Shown here: positions 27,980 to 36,424 of the stretch, piece after piece | Numbering within the stretch: the stretch's first letter is position 1 | Layout: each line of letters starts with the position of its first letter | Assembly: GCA_030158285.1 (NCBI GenBank) | Contig: JAOATF010000071.1 | Coordinates: 1 to 59,947 of the forward strand | Length of the DNA stretch: 59,947 nt | Source: Hyphomonadaceae bacterium | GTDB taxonomy: Bacteria; Pseudomonadota; Alphaproteobacteria; Caulobacterales; Hyphomonadaceae | Direction: 5' to 3' | Made by a program: the position numbers and the translations under genes | The notes under the pieces: model-generated | Database searches by the model: none | Told to the model about the DNA's origin: nothing | The model's input: the letters and a program-made list of their open reading frames with translations, nothing else

Positions 27980-29038
27980 ATGACCATCATCCGCAGAGCT
28001 GGCGCAGCCATTGCCCTTGGCGCGTTGCTGGGCGCATCCGCGCTGGCGCTTGCGCCCGTGGCCACCGCCCAATCGGCTGAGACCGGGAAGTACGATCCGC
28101 CGCGCACCAAGTCCGGCAAGCCGGATTTCCATGGCGTGTGGAGCACGGCCAGCGTCACGCGGCTGGAGCGTCCGGCCGGCTTGCCGCTCGTGCTCACGCG
28201 CGAACAGGCGGACGCGCTGGAAGGCGGCTCGCTCTACAACCAGCGCATGAAGACGCAGTCCGACTTTGTCGATCCCAACGAGGGCGCGCCGGAGAAGGGC
28301 AAGCCCCTGCCCCCGGTCGGCAATTACGACGTGGCCTATACCGATCCCGGCCAGCACGTCGCCGACATCAATGGCGAGCTGCGCTCGTCCTTCCTGGTCT
28401 GGCCCGCAGACGGCAAGATTCCCGCGATGACGGAGGAAGGCCGCAAGCTGCGCGCCGCCATGCCGCGCCGCCTCGGCACCGGCTTCGACAATCCGGAAGA
28501 GCGCGGCCTGTCCGAGCGCTGCATCATCATCGGCAATGCCGGCCCGCCGCTGGGCCAGTACCTGTACAACAACAACTTCCAGATCGTGCAGACTGACGAT
28601 TATCTCATGCTCGAATCCGAGATGATCCACGATGTGCGCATCGCCAGGATCGGCGGCGAGCATCGCGACGACAGCATCGTGCAGTGGCATGGCGACAGCG
28701 TCGCGCGCTGGGAGGGTGACACGCTGGTGGTGGAGACGCGCAACGTCAACGCCACGCAACGCAGCGTCGGCGGCACGTTCCTGTCGAAAGACGGCACGCT
28801 GACCGAGCGATTCACCCGCGTGAACGCCCGCCAGATCCTCTACGCCTTCGAGATCAACGATCCGAAAGTCTACTCATCGACCTGGCGCGGAGAGATGCCC
28901 CTCAATCTCCTCAAGGAAAACGTCTACGAATACGCCTGCCACGAGGGCAACTACGGCATCGTCAACATCCTCTCCGGCGGCCGCGAGAACGACCGCAAGG
29001 GCGTGGCGCAGACCGGCGGCGAAAGCCGGAGCGAGTAA
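27980..29038 (+). CDS. Secreted protein of unknown function, paralog of 6317-7285
   Basis: A 352-aa exported protein: the signal peptide ends ATAQ, then PPRTKSGKPDFHGVWSTAS. It shares with the gene at 6317 the blocks NNNFQIVQTDDYLMLESEMI, HDVRIARIGGEH, ARWEGDTLVVETRNV, TERFTRVNARQILYAFEIND and YACHEGNYGIVNILSGGREN. The family is widespread in proteobacteria and often multicopy, but its function is unknown to me. GGAGAGAGAC precedes the ATG. It ends four bases before the convergent cupin gene. Confidence 0.75.
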   Translation: MTIIRRAGAAIALGALLGASALALAPVATAQSAETGKYDPPRTKSGKPDFHGVWSTASVTRLERPAGLPLVLTREQADALEGGSLYNQRMKTQSDFVDPNEGAPEKGKPLPPVGNYDVAYTDPGQHVADINGELRSSFLVWPADGKIPAMTEEGRKLRAAMPRRLGTGFDNPEERGLSERCIIIGNAGPPLGQYLYNNNFQIVQTDDYLMLESEMIHDVRIARIGGEHRDDSIVQWHGDSVARWEGDTLVVETRNVNATQRSVGGTFLSKDGTLTERFTRVNARQILYAFEINDPKVYSSTWRGEMPLNLLKENVYEYACHEGNYGIVNILSGGRENDRKGVAQTGGESRSE

Positions 29039-29041
29039 GGC

Positions 29042-29590
29042 TCAGCTTCCCCGCAACCGCGCATTCTCCGCCTCGAAGATCGCGCGCACGCGCGCGCCAT
29101 CGCTCGCGCCCTCCTCCAGCGTCTCCGCATCCCACAGGCTGCGCGGCGTGTCGAAGAAGTCGCCGCCATAGATGTGCAGCCCGCCGGTGAACCGCTCCAG
29201 TGGATTGGTGACGGAGTGGATCACGTCGCGCGGCAGGCTCGCCACGTCGCCCGCCCGCATCGCGCTGGCCCCGCCCGCGCGCAGGCCGTTGGCCGTGCGC
29301 TTCCAGAAGATGTTGTCTTCCCGTCCCGTATAGATGCCGATTAGCGCCCACATCTCATGGTTGTGCGGCGACAGCGTCATCCGCGGCGCCCACTTGGCTG
29401 CGAAGATGGTGAGGCGTGGGCTCGCGATGAACACATCCAGCCCCGCCTCGCGCGGCTCGCCCAGCGCCGCCAGCGTGCCGGCATGATCGCTCACCGCGCG
29501 CTGCAGGTGATCGCGGATCGCCTCCTGCGCGTCGCCTGAATCAAGCGCCGCAACGCAGTCCGCCACAAACCGTTCCCGATCGAACGCCAT
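29042..29590 (-). CDS. Cupin-type protein, cysteine dioxygenase-like
   Basis: A 182-aa protein with a double-stranded beta-helix pattern. Metal-site features are PHNHEMWALIGIYTGREDN (two His and a Glu-like set) and a later His in DVIHSVTNP, followed by GGLHIYGGDFF. This resembles predicted metal-dependent cupins related to cysteine dioxygenase. Substrate unknown. ATG 29590 is preferred over a GTG three codons earlier; GTGAGAGCG lies just upstream. It converges with the secreted unknown gene. Confidence 0.68.
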   Translation of the reverse strand: MAFDRERFVADCVAALDSGDAQEAIRDHLQRAVSDHAGTLAALGEPREAGLDVFIASPRLTIFAAKWAPRMTLSPHNHEMWALIGIYTGREDNIFWKRTANGLRAGGASAMRAGDVASLPRDVIHSVTNPLERFTGGLHIYGGDFFDTPRSLWDAETLEEGASDGARVRAIFEAENARLRGS

Positions 29591-29685
29591 CGCTCTCACT
29601 GCCCCGACATATCCCGCCGCCGCAACTCTCGCGCGTTATCTGCGTTGCTCTTCCGACACCTTGCAACACACAGAAGGAGCCTCGC

Positions 29686-29910
29686 ATGGGCCGCCGCGCA
29701 GATATCGACTATAACGAGAACCACCCGATCCACGACGAAGTCTTCGGCGTCGATCCCGATGGCATGTACAACGACACGCCGCCGGGCGCGATCGGCGAGA
29801 ACGTCAACTATATCGGCACCGCCGTGCAGCCCGAAGGCTTCCAGCCGATGCGCACTGTCGGCGACAGCGACCAGGGCGATCGACAACCGCTCGGCGGCCG
29901 GCACCAATAG
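29686..29910 (+). CDS. Small hydrophilic protein, function unknown
   Basis: A 74-aa acidic protein without signal or membrane segment (MGRRADIDYNENHPIHDEVF, then several DPDG/NDTPPGA turns). A strong AGAAGGAG site precedes the ATG, which makes translation likely despite the small size. It is followed 99 bases later by another small hydrophilic gene on the same strand. The protein looks largely unstructured. No family recognised. Confidence 0.6.
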   Translation: MGRRADIDYNENHPIHDEVFGVDPDGMYNDTPPGAIGENVNYIGTAVQPEGFQPMRTVGDSDQGDRQPLGGRHQ

Positions 29911-30009
29911 GTCGGAACGCCTCGTCTCTTCAGACGTTCTTCTGGTGCGCTAGACGTGGGCAAAACATCGTTTCGCGCGCGATGACAAAAAAGAAGAAAG
30001 GAACGCACC

Positions 30010-30231
30010 ATGGCTAACCCCCGTGATCGCAATCCCAATCCTGAAGACCGTCGCGACCAGGCCAACACCAACGATCCGACCCATGATCGGGAAAATCGTG
30101 ATCGCGACAATGACGGCCAACGCCGCCAGCAAGAGGCGGAACAGACCAGGCAAGGCCAGCAGGGCGCCAGGCCCGATGCCGGCAAGACAGACGATCAGCG
30201 CGACAAGCGCGATCCCCAGCAACAGAGCTGA
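30010..30231 (+). CDS. Extremely hydrophilic, probably disordered small protein
   Basis: A 73-aa protein made almost only of Arg, Asp, Asn, Gln, Glu, Pro, Gly and Ala. It has no Ile, Leu, Val, Phe, Trp, Tyr or Cys. Such a composition implies an intrinsically disordered, hydrophilin-like protein, perhaps stress-related. AAAGGAACG lies before the ATG, and a strong hairpin terminator starts 37 bases after the stop, so expression as a short monocistronic unit is likely. The opposite strand is open too and would read as a membrane protein, but lacks a ribosome site. Confidence 0.62.
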   Translation: MANPRDRNPNPEDRRDQANTNDPTHDRENRDRDNDGQRRQQEAEQTRQGQQGARPDAGKTDDQRDKRDPQQQS

Positions 30232-30268
30232 GGACAGTTTCGTGACCTGACGAGGTCGCGCTGACCAC

Positions 30269-30300
30269 AGGCCCCGGATCGCAAGATCCGGGGCCTTTGT
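30269..30300 (+). terminator. Rho-independent terminator
   Basis: A perfect 12-base stem (AGGCCCCGGATC with its complement) closes on a GCAA tetraloop and is followed by TTTGTGT. It lies directly after the 73-aa gene and about 95 bases before prmA. Confidence 0.85.
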
Positions 30301-30393
30301 GTCTGGTTGCGCGGCGTCTGGTAGCCCGCCCCTCGCATTGCGCCATCCGGCACAGGCGATATAAGCCCCGGCACATCAACCGCGGGATCGCCC

Positions 30394-31254
30394 ATGTATC
30401 GCGTCAATTGCCTCCTGCCGCGCGCCGACGCCGAGCGCCTGTCGGACCTGCTGGCCGCGCGGGACCCGTCGCCCGCCTCGGCCGTGTCGGTTGAGGAAGC
30501 CTCGAAGGTCTCGTGGAGCCTCGACGCGTTCTGCGTTGCGGAAGATCTCGCCAACGAAGCGGCCGCCATCATCGAACGCGAGGCCCCCGGCGTGCGCGTT
30601 GTTGTCGAAAAGCTCGATGACAAGGATTGGGTCGCCGTCTCGCTGGCCGGCCTGCCCGCCGTCCATGCCGGTCCGTTCGTCGTCGCCGGCTGGCACGAGC
30701 TCGCCCGGCTTGAAGGCGGCCGCATACCGGTCTGGATCGAGGCTGGCCCCGCCTTCGGCACCGGCCATCACGGCACCACCAAGGGCTGCATCCAGTCGCT
30801 GGCCAACGAGCTGAAACGCAAGCGCCCGCAACGCGTGCTGGATATCGGCACCGGCTCCGGCGTCCTCGCGCTCGCCGCGCTGAAAACCGGCGCGCCCTAC
30901 GCGCTCGGCACCGACCTCGACAAGGAATCGGTCCGCATCGCGCACGAGAACCGGAAGAACAACAAGGTCGGCCGCCGCTTCAAGCTGCTGCACGCGCGCG
31001 GCGCGGGCCACGCGCTTATCCGCTCCGGCGCGCCTTACGATCTCGTGCTGGCCAACATCCTCGCCCGGCCGCTGGTCGGCCTCGCACCGGAAATCGCCCG
31101 CCTCGTGAAGCCGGGCGGCCGCATCATTCTCTCCGGCCTGCTGACCCATCAGGAGCCGCAGGTGAAAGCCGCCTACACCGGACAGGGGCTCAACCTCGTC
31201 AACCGCCGCCGACTCAATGGCTGGTCGACGCTCACCTACGCCCGGACGGGATGA
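30394..31254 (+). CDS. prmA: Ribosomal protein L11 methyltransferase
   Basis: A 286-aa SAM-dependent enzyme that trimethylates ribosomal protein L11. The N-terminal substrate-binding domain (1-100) is followed by the Rossmann domain. Family motifs are AFGTGHHGTT (near residue 125), VLDIGTGSGVLALAALKTGA (motif I), GTDLDKES, and LVLANILARPLVGLAPEIA (the NIL motif). GKPGG-type motif RLVKPGGRIILSGLL is near the end. Length is normal. CGGGATCGCCC precedes the ATG. Two unrelated genes, another methyltransferase and aminopeptidase P, follow on the same strand. Confidence 0.95.
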   Translation: MYRVNCLLPRADAERLSDLLAARDPSPASAVSVEEASKVSWSLDAFCVAEDLANEAAAIIEREAPGVRVVVEKLDDKDWVAVSLAGLPAVHAGPFVVAGWHELARLEGGRIPVWIEAGPAFGTGHHGTTKGCIQSLANELKRKRPQRVLDIGTGSGVLALAALKTGAPYALGTDLDKESVRIAHENRKNNKVGRRFKLLHARGAGHALIRSGAPYDLVLANILARPLVGLAPEIARLVKPGGRIILSGLLTHQEPQVKAAYTGQGLNLVNRRRLNGWSTLTYARTG

Positions 31255-31339
31255 TCGCCTCGGCAACCCCTACGGCAATCACGTTTATCTGACATATCCA
31301 GCAATTGCCGGAACCATGACGCCTAATTACTAGGCAGCT

Positions 31340-32542
31340 ATGGAAGACGTGTCCGGCTTGATCGCGCGACAGTACGAGGCGTGGGCGTATCCGCCTCCGT
31401 TCCGCGACATCAAGGCGATGCTGGATGGCGGCTATGTCCAGATGGGCGATCCCGCCCTGTATTCCGCCGCCCTCTGGCCCGAAGGCCGCCCCCGCGACAA
31501 GCTCCGCATCCTCGTCGCCGGCTGCGGCACGGTGCAGGCCGCCGTGCTCGCCTATACCAACCGCCAGTGCGAGGTGACGGGCATCGACCTGTCGGAAGCC
31601 AGCCTCGCCCACGAACGCTTCCTGCAGGACCGCCACGGCCTCACCAACCTCCGCCTCTATCGCGGCGACCTGCGCGACGCGCGCAAGCTTGGCCGCGAGT
31701 TCGACCTCATCCTCTCCACCGGCGTGCTGCACCACATGAGCGATCCCGGCGAAGGCCTACGCGCCCTCGCCGATGTGCTGGCCCCCGATGGCGTCTTCGT
31801 CGGCATGGTCTACGCCGCCACGCGGCGCACCGGCGTCTACATGATCCAGGACGCGCTCCGCCGCATGGGCGTGAAGCAGGACGAAGCCGGCGTCGCCTTC
31901 ACGCGGCAGGTTCTCTCCGCCCTGCCCGAAGGCCACTTCGTCAACCGCTACATCGAAGCCGCAGGCGAACTGCAACACGACGCAGCGCTGGTCGACACAT
32001 TCCTCAATCCGCAGGACCGCGCCTACACCGTCCCGCAGCTGTTCGACTTCATCGGCAATAGCGGCCTCGCCTTCCAGCACTGGGTCGAACCGTCCTGGTA
32101 TTATCCCGAAGGCGCCTTCGCACCGGATTCCCCGCTCGGCCTGCGCCTCTCCCAACTGTCCGCACGTGACCAGTGGGCGACAGTGGAAATGCTCACCGCC
32201 CACATCGCCACGCATGTCTTCATCGCCCGCCCCACCACGCTCGACCCGTCCGCTTACCTGCTGGACTTCAACAGCGACGAAGCTCTGAACTACGCGCCCG
32301 TAATCGCCCCCGGCATCCAGCGCACCGGCCCCTCGCATTACGAGCGCCAGCCCCTGCAATTCCAGCTCGGCCCCGCCGAAGAAGCGTTGTTCACCCGCGC
32401 CGATGGCCGCCGCACGCTCGGCGAGCTGCTGGAACACCCGCAGCTATCGCGCCTCCACGACCGCGACGATTTCGGCCGCCTCGTGATGTCGCATCTGTGG
32501 AAGCTGGGGCACCTGATGGTCTCGAAACGCCCGCTGCATTGA
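31340..32542 (+). CDS. Two-domain SAM-dependent methyltransferase
   Basis: A 400-aa protein. Residues 50-170 form a class I methyltransferase domain: ILVAGCGTVQAAVLAY (motif I, with AGCGT for the usual GxGxG), VTGIDLSEASLAHERF (acidic ribose ligand), and FDLILSTGVLHHM. The C-terminal half (190-400) lacks a known catalytic motif and looks like the regulatory domain seen behind some peptide or lysine methyltransferases. The N-terminal YEAWAYPPPFRDI fits this group. The substrate is unknown. It lies 85 bases after prmA, and the next gene follows by 85 bases. Confidence 0.78.
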   Translation: MEDVSGLIARQYEAWAYPPPFRDIKAMLDGGYVQMGDPALYSAALWPEGRPRDKLRILVAGCGTVQAAVLAYTNRQCEVTGIDLSEASLAHERFLQDRHGLTNLRLYRGDLRDARKLGREFDLILSTGVLHHMSDPGEGLRALADVLAPDGVFVGMVYAATRRTGVYMIQDALRRMGVKQDEAGVAFTRQVLSALPEGHFVNRYIEAAGELQHDAALVDTFLNPQDRAYTVPQLFDFIGNSGLAFQHWVEPSWYYPEGAFAPDSPLGLRLSQLSARDQWATVEMLTAHIATHVFIARPTTLDPSAYLLDFNSDEALNYAPVIAPGIQRTGPSHYERQPLQFQLGPAEEALFTRADGRRTLGELLEHPQLSRLHDRDDFGRLVMSHLWKLGHLMVSKRPLH

Positions 32543-32627
32543 GGCCAACTGGGGTTCCTGCCACAGGCATGACAGCGCCCCCGGACCGGTCTAGAACGGC
32601 GCCACTCCCTTTTGAGGCGCTGATTTC

Positions 32628-34439
32628 ATGAGACAGACCTACGAAGTCATTGGCGGCCCGGCGGTTGGCCAGGCATCGCTCCCGCTGCTGCGCGCGGCGC
32701 TGAAAACGGCGGGCCTCGATGGCCTCTACATCCCGCACGATGACGAATACCAGAACGAATACCTGCCCGCCTGCTATGAGCGTCTCGCTTGGGCGACCGG
32801 CTTCACCGGCTCCGCCGGCGCCGCCTTCGTCTTCCTCGACAGCGCCATCGTCTTCGTCGACGGTCGCTACACCCTGCAGGTGAAACAACAGCTCGCCCCC
32901 GGTCTCTTCACCATCGGCGATCTTGTCGACCCCGGCGCCTTCGGCTGGCTCGCAACGCAGAGCATGGCTGGCAAAAAAATCGGCTATGATCCGAAACTCA
33001 TGTCGCCCGACGCGCTTGATCGTCTCGTCGAAGCCGCCGCGAAATCCGGCGCGACCCTCGTCCTCACCGCAACCAACCCGATCGACACCGCGTGGAAGGA
33101 TCGCCCGACCGAACCGCTGCACGCCGTCGTTCCGCACGACGTGAAGTACGCGGGTGAAAGCTCGTCCTCGAAACGCCAGCGCCTCGGCAAGATGCTCGCC
33201 GAGCAGAAGGTCGACGCCGCCGTCATCACCTCGCCCGCCTCCATCGCGTGGCTGTTCAACATCCGCGGTGGCGATGTCTCGCGCACGCCGCTGCCGCTCG
33301 GCCGCGCCTTCCTTTATGCCGATGGCCAGGCCGAACTCTTCCTCAACCCGAAGAAAGTCGGCCCCGAACTCGGCGGCCATCTCGGCAATGAAGTGACGCT
33401 GCATCCCGAGACCGCCGTCGAAGACCGCCTCAAGGCCCTCAAGGGCAAGCGCGTCAGCGTGGATCCGTCCGTCGCCTCCGCCTGGTTCTTCAACACGCTC
33501 AACACCGCCGGCGCCAATGCCGTGCGCTCAGGCGATCCCGTCGCCCTTCCGCGCGCCCGCAAGAACGCTGTCGAAATCGCCGGCGACCGTGAAGCCCACC
33601 GCCGCGATGGCGCCGCTCTCTCGCGCTTCCTCCGCTGGTTCGACGAACACGGCCAGACAGGTGAAGTCACCGAGATCGACTGCGCCATGAAGGTCGAGGA
33701 ATTCCGCGAAGCCACCGGCTCGTTGCAGGACCTCTCCTTCAACTCCATCTCCAGCGCCGGCCCCAACGGCGCCATCAACCACTACCGCCCCGACACGCAG
33801 ACCAACCGCAAGCTCGAGCGCGGCACGCTGTTCCTGCTCGACTCAGGCGGCCAGTATCTCGACGGCACCACCGACGTCACGCGCACCATGGCCATCGGCG
33901 AGCCCACGGACGAAATGAAGGACCGCAACACCCGCGTCCTCAAGGGCCACATCGCCCTCTCCCGCGTGCGCTTCCCGAAAGGCACAACAGGCTCCGCCCT
34001 CGATGTCCTCGCGCGCATGTCGCTGTGGGAAGCCGGCGTCGACTACGATCACGGCACCGGCCATGGCGTCGGCAGCTATCTCGGCGTCCACGAAGGTCCG
34101 CACCGCATCTCGAAAGCGCCGAACACCGTGCCACTCGAACCCGGCATGGTCCTCTCCAACGAGCCCGGCTTCTACAAGGCCAACGCCTGGGGCATCCGCA
34201 TCGAGAACCTGCAGTATGTCACCGAGCCCTCGGCCATCCCGGGCGGCGAGCGCGAAATGCTGGGCTTCGACACGCTCACGCTCGCACCGTTCGACAGGCG
34301 CCTCATCCTGCCGAACCTGCTGACAGAAACCGAATGGTCGTGGATCAACGCCTACCACGCGCGCGTACTGGCCGAGGTCGGCCCGCTGCTGTCGGGTGAC
34401 GATCGCGCCTGGCTGGCGGAAGCGTGCCGGCCGCTCTAG
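32628..34439 (+). CDS. Xaa-Pro aminopeptidase (M24, aminopeptidase P family)
   Basis: A 603-aa cytoplasmic metallopeptidase removing an N-terminal residue before proline. Two creatinase-like N-terminal domains (1-310) precede the pita-bread catalytic domain and a C-terminal family extension. The five metal ligands sit in LLDSGGQYLDGTTDVTRT (two Asp), GTGHGVGSYLGVHEGPH (His), LSNEPGFY (Glu) and GIRIENLQYV (Glu). The length matches the long eukaryotic-type APP1 group. GAGGCGCTG lies upstream of the ATG. Confidence 0.93.
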   Translation: MRQTYEVIGGPAVGQASLPLLRAALKTAGLDGLYIPHDDEYQNEYLPACYERLAWATGFTGSAGAAFVFLDSAIVFVDGRYTLQVKQQLAPGLFTIGDLVDPGAFGWLATQSMAGKKIGYDPKLMSPDALDRLVEAAAKSGATLVLTATNPIDTAWKDRPTEPLHAVVPHDVKYAGESSSSKRQRLGKMLAEQKVDAAVITSPASIAWLFNIRGGDVSRTPLPLGRAFLYADGQAELFLNPKKVGPELGGHLGNEVTLHPETAVEDRLKALKGKRVSVDPSVASAWFFNTLNTAGANAVRSGDPVALPRARKNAVEIAGDREAHRRDGAALSRFLRWFDEHGQTGEVTEIDCAMKVEEFREATGSLQDLSFNSISSAGPNGAINHYRPDTQTNRKLERGTLFLLDSGGQYLDGTTDVTRTMAIGEPTDEMKDRNTRVLKGHIALSRVRFPKGTTGSALDVLARMSLWEAGVDYDHGTGHGVGSYLGVHEGPHRISKAPNTVPLEPGMVLSNEPGFYKANAWGIRIENLQYVTEPSAIPGGEREMLGFDTLTLAPFDRRLILPNLLTETEWSWINAYHARVLAEVGPLLSGDDRAWLAEACRPL

Positions 34440-34457
34440 CGGCCGGCTATCGCGACC

Positions 34458-34736
34458 CTAGCCGCCGATGCCGCCACGCGGCACTTCGCGGTAGTCGCCA
34501 TTGCGCGACAGTTCACGCTGCAGCTTGGTGTCCTGGTCCGCACCTTTTTCGTTCTCGGGGCGGCAGACCTTGGTCTTCTGCAGGCGCGAGCCCGTCACGT
34601 GCTCGTACTTGCAGACCATCTTCGGCTCTTCGGCCGCCGGTTGCGTGGCGGTCGAGGTCGGTTGCTGCGTGATTGCGTCCGTCGGCTGCTGGCTGGCGGA
34701 AAGCAGGAAAATCAGGGAGAGGCCAAAAGCGGTCAT
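34458..34736 (-). CDS. Small secreted protein, function unknown
   Basis: A 92-aa protein with a signal peptide (FGLSLIFLLSASQ) and a Thr/Gln-rich linker. A short basic-acidic domain follows with two cysteines (MVCKYEHVTGSRLQKTKVCR) that could form a disulfide. This CxxE..GSR...K.C pattern recurs in small uncharacterised periplasmic proteins of sphingomonads and relatives. GGAGATAAAACAC precedes the ATG. It converges with the aminopeptidase gene. Confidence 0.65.
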   Translation of the reverse strand: MTAFGLSLIFLLSASQQPTDAITQQPTSTATQPAAEEPKMVCKYEHVTGSRLQKTKVCRPENEKGADQDTKLQRELSRNGDYREVPRGGIGG

Positions 34737-34814
34737 GTGTTTTATCTCCGGAGTGAGACTACGATAGTTGCCTGAACCTGCAGAGACAACCTCACAAAGC
34801 CGGGAGCAGACTTA

Positions 34815-35297
34815 ATGGCTAAAACCGTCGGAAAACTGGCCATTGGCGCCCTCGCGCTCGCCTTCGGCGCGTGCGCCAGCACGGCCGCCCCCGCCTCCGC
34901 CCCCACCGACGCAGCCTTCGCCGCCTGCCCCGCCTATGCCCCGGCCTACCAGGTCACCGACGACTTCATGCGCACGTTCAACACCAAGGACGCTGTCCAG
35001 TACGGCGCGGTGTTCCACTTCCCGTCCGTCCGCATCGCCTCCGGCAATGTCACCATCATCAACGGTCCGCAGGATCTCGAATCCGGCTTCACCCGCCTCG
35101 GCGAACAGGGCTGGGACCGCTCCGACTGGGCGAAGCGCCAGGTCGTCCAGTGCGGCCCCACCAAGGCCCACATGCTCACCACCTTCGTCCGTTATCGCGC
35201 CGACGGCTCCGTGCTCTCGCAATTCGACTCCCTTTACATCGTGGAGTTCAAGAACAACCGCTGGGGCCTCACCGCCCGCTCCAGCTTCGCGCCCTGA
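34815..35297 (+). CDS. NTF2-like lipoprotein
   Basis: A 160-aa protein with a lipoprotein signal ending FGAC (Cys20) and an Ala/Pro-rich spacer. An SnoaL/NTF2-like domain follows (TDDFMRTFNTKDAVQYGAVF, FPSVRIASGNVTIINGPQDL, FVRYRADGSVLSQFDSLYIV). The family forms cone-shaped pockets used in ligand binding or catalysis; the ligand is unknown. GGGAGCAGAC is upstream of the ATG. The next methyltransferase gene begins five bases after its stop, so the two are probably cotranscribed. Confidence 0.72.
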   Translation: MAKTVGKLAIGALALAFGACASTAAPASAPTDAAFAACPAYAPAYQVTDDFMRTFNTKDAVQYGAVFHFPSVRIASGNVTIINGPQDLESGFTRLGEQGWDRSDWAKRQVVQCGPTKAHMLTTFVRYRADGSVLSQFDSLYIVEFKNNRWGLTARSSFAP

Positions 35298-35301
35298 TCG
35301 T

Positions 35302-36099
35302 ATGGCCTCGATCCACACCTCCCCCGGCGGCACGAAGTTCGGCGAAGATCCCGACCTCTACGACTTCGCGCGCCCACCCTATCCCTCAGCGCTGTTCGAC
35401 TGGCTGCGCCAACGTTGCGGCCTTGGCCCCACCAGCGACTGCCTCGAAGTCGGCGCCGGCACCGGCCACGCCACCCTGCCTATCCTGGAGACGCCCGTCC
35501 GCTATCTCCTCGCCGTCGAGCCCGACGCCCGTCTCGCCGAACGCCTGCGCGAGAAAGCCAGCGACCCGCGCCTCACCCTCGAGATCGCCCGCTTCGAACG
35601 CGCCAGCCTGCCGCCCGCCAGTTTTGATTTCGCCTTCGCCGCCATGTCGCTGCACTGGCTCCCGCGCATGAAGGCGCTGGGCATGATCCGCGACGCGCTC
35701 CGCCCCGGCGGCCATTTTGCGATGTGGTGGAACGTCTATCACAACTCCGCCGAGCCCGATGCGTTCGGCCGCGCCACCGAACACCTGTTCTCCGGCATCG
35801 AGCAGGATCCCAACGCCACCAGCGGCCGCCCCGCCTTCGCGCTCGACATCGCCCAGCGCCTCGGCGAACTCCGCGCCGCCGGCTTCACCGACGCCGAACA
35901 CAAACTGTTCCGCCAGCAGGTCGCCTTCAGCCCTGAACAGCTCTCGGCGCTCTACGCCACCTTCTCCCGCGTCCGCATGGCGCCGGAGGCAGACCGTCAA
36001 CGCCTGATGTCGGAAGCCGAACGCATCGTCCGCGAAGACTTCGGCGGCCAAGTCACCCGCACCGTCCTCGCCAGCGCCTTCATCGCCCGGAAGCCATAA
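35302..36099 (+). CDS. Class I SAM-dependent methyltransferase
   Basis: A 265-aa cytoplasmic methyltransferase. Motif I is CLEVGAGTGHATLPIL; the acidic ribose contact is AVEPDARLAERL; the later FDFAFAAMSLHWLPRMKALG and RDALRPGGHFAMWWNVYHN are typical of the trans-aconitate/UbiE-like group. The N-terminal FARPPYPSALFDWL is family-typical. ATG 35302 is chosen because it follows the preceding stop immediately; an open frame extends upstream through the NTF2-like gene but is its shadow. Substrate unknown. Confidence 0.82.
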   Translation: MASIHTSPGGTKFGEDPDLYDFARPPYPSALFDWLRQRCGLGPTSDCLEVGAGTGHATLPILETPVRYLLAVEPDARLAERLREKASDPRLTLEIARFERASLPPASFDFAFAAMSLHWLPRMKALGMIRDALRPGGHFAMWWNVYHNSAEPDAFGRATEHLFSGIEQDPNATSGRPAFALDIAQRLGELRAAGFTDAEHKLFRQQVAFSPEQLSALYATFSRVRMAPEADRQRLMSEAERIVREDFGGQVTRTVLASAFIARKP

Positions 36100-36150
36100 C
36101 GTGTGGGCTTCTAGGGGGGCTATGCGGTGGACGTTGACGCCGCGGGCAAC

Positions 36151-36399
36151 TTAGATGCGCCGCCAACCGTCGCCGATGATCCCGTTGTCGAGAAAGCCCA
36201 GAACTTTGTTGGTGGTCCAGCGGTCATACACCGCACCACAGTAAGTACACCGATACAGCGTCGCGCTACGCTCGAGCGCGATACTCTTGGTCTCAGAATC
36301 TAGCTTTTCTAGCTGAGCTTCTGTGAGTTCAGACTGGCGACCAGGACTGCCGCCTGAGCATTGCTGAGATGGGCAGCCACCATTGCCGTTCCGACCCAT
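36151..36399 (-). CDS. Small putative zinc-binding protein
   Basis: An 82-aa protein with CPSQQC near the N-terminus and CTYCGAVYDRW in the middle, together four cysteines that could bind zinc. A predicted helix (SELTEAQLEKLDSETKSIAL) lies between. The end LGFLDNGIIGDGWRRI resembles small uncharacterised zinc-ribbon proteins. GGGGGGACGAT precedes the ATG. GC is lower than in neighbours (about 55%), which hints at transfer. It lies downstream of lepA on the same strand. Confidence 0.55.
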   Translation of the reverse strand: MGRNGNGGCPSQQCSGGSPGRQSELTEAQLEKLDSETKSIALERSATLYRCTYCGAVYDRWTTNKVLGFLDNGIIGDGWRRI

Positions 36400-36424
36400 A
36401 TCGTCCCCCCAACCAAATGATTTT

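Noticed and set aside
29950-30222. A 90-residue hydrophobic protein antisense to the 73-aa hydrophilic gene
   Set aside because: It starts with TTG and no ribosome site; its hydrophobicity is explained by reverse-complemented polar codons.
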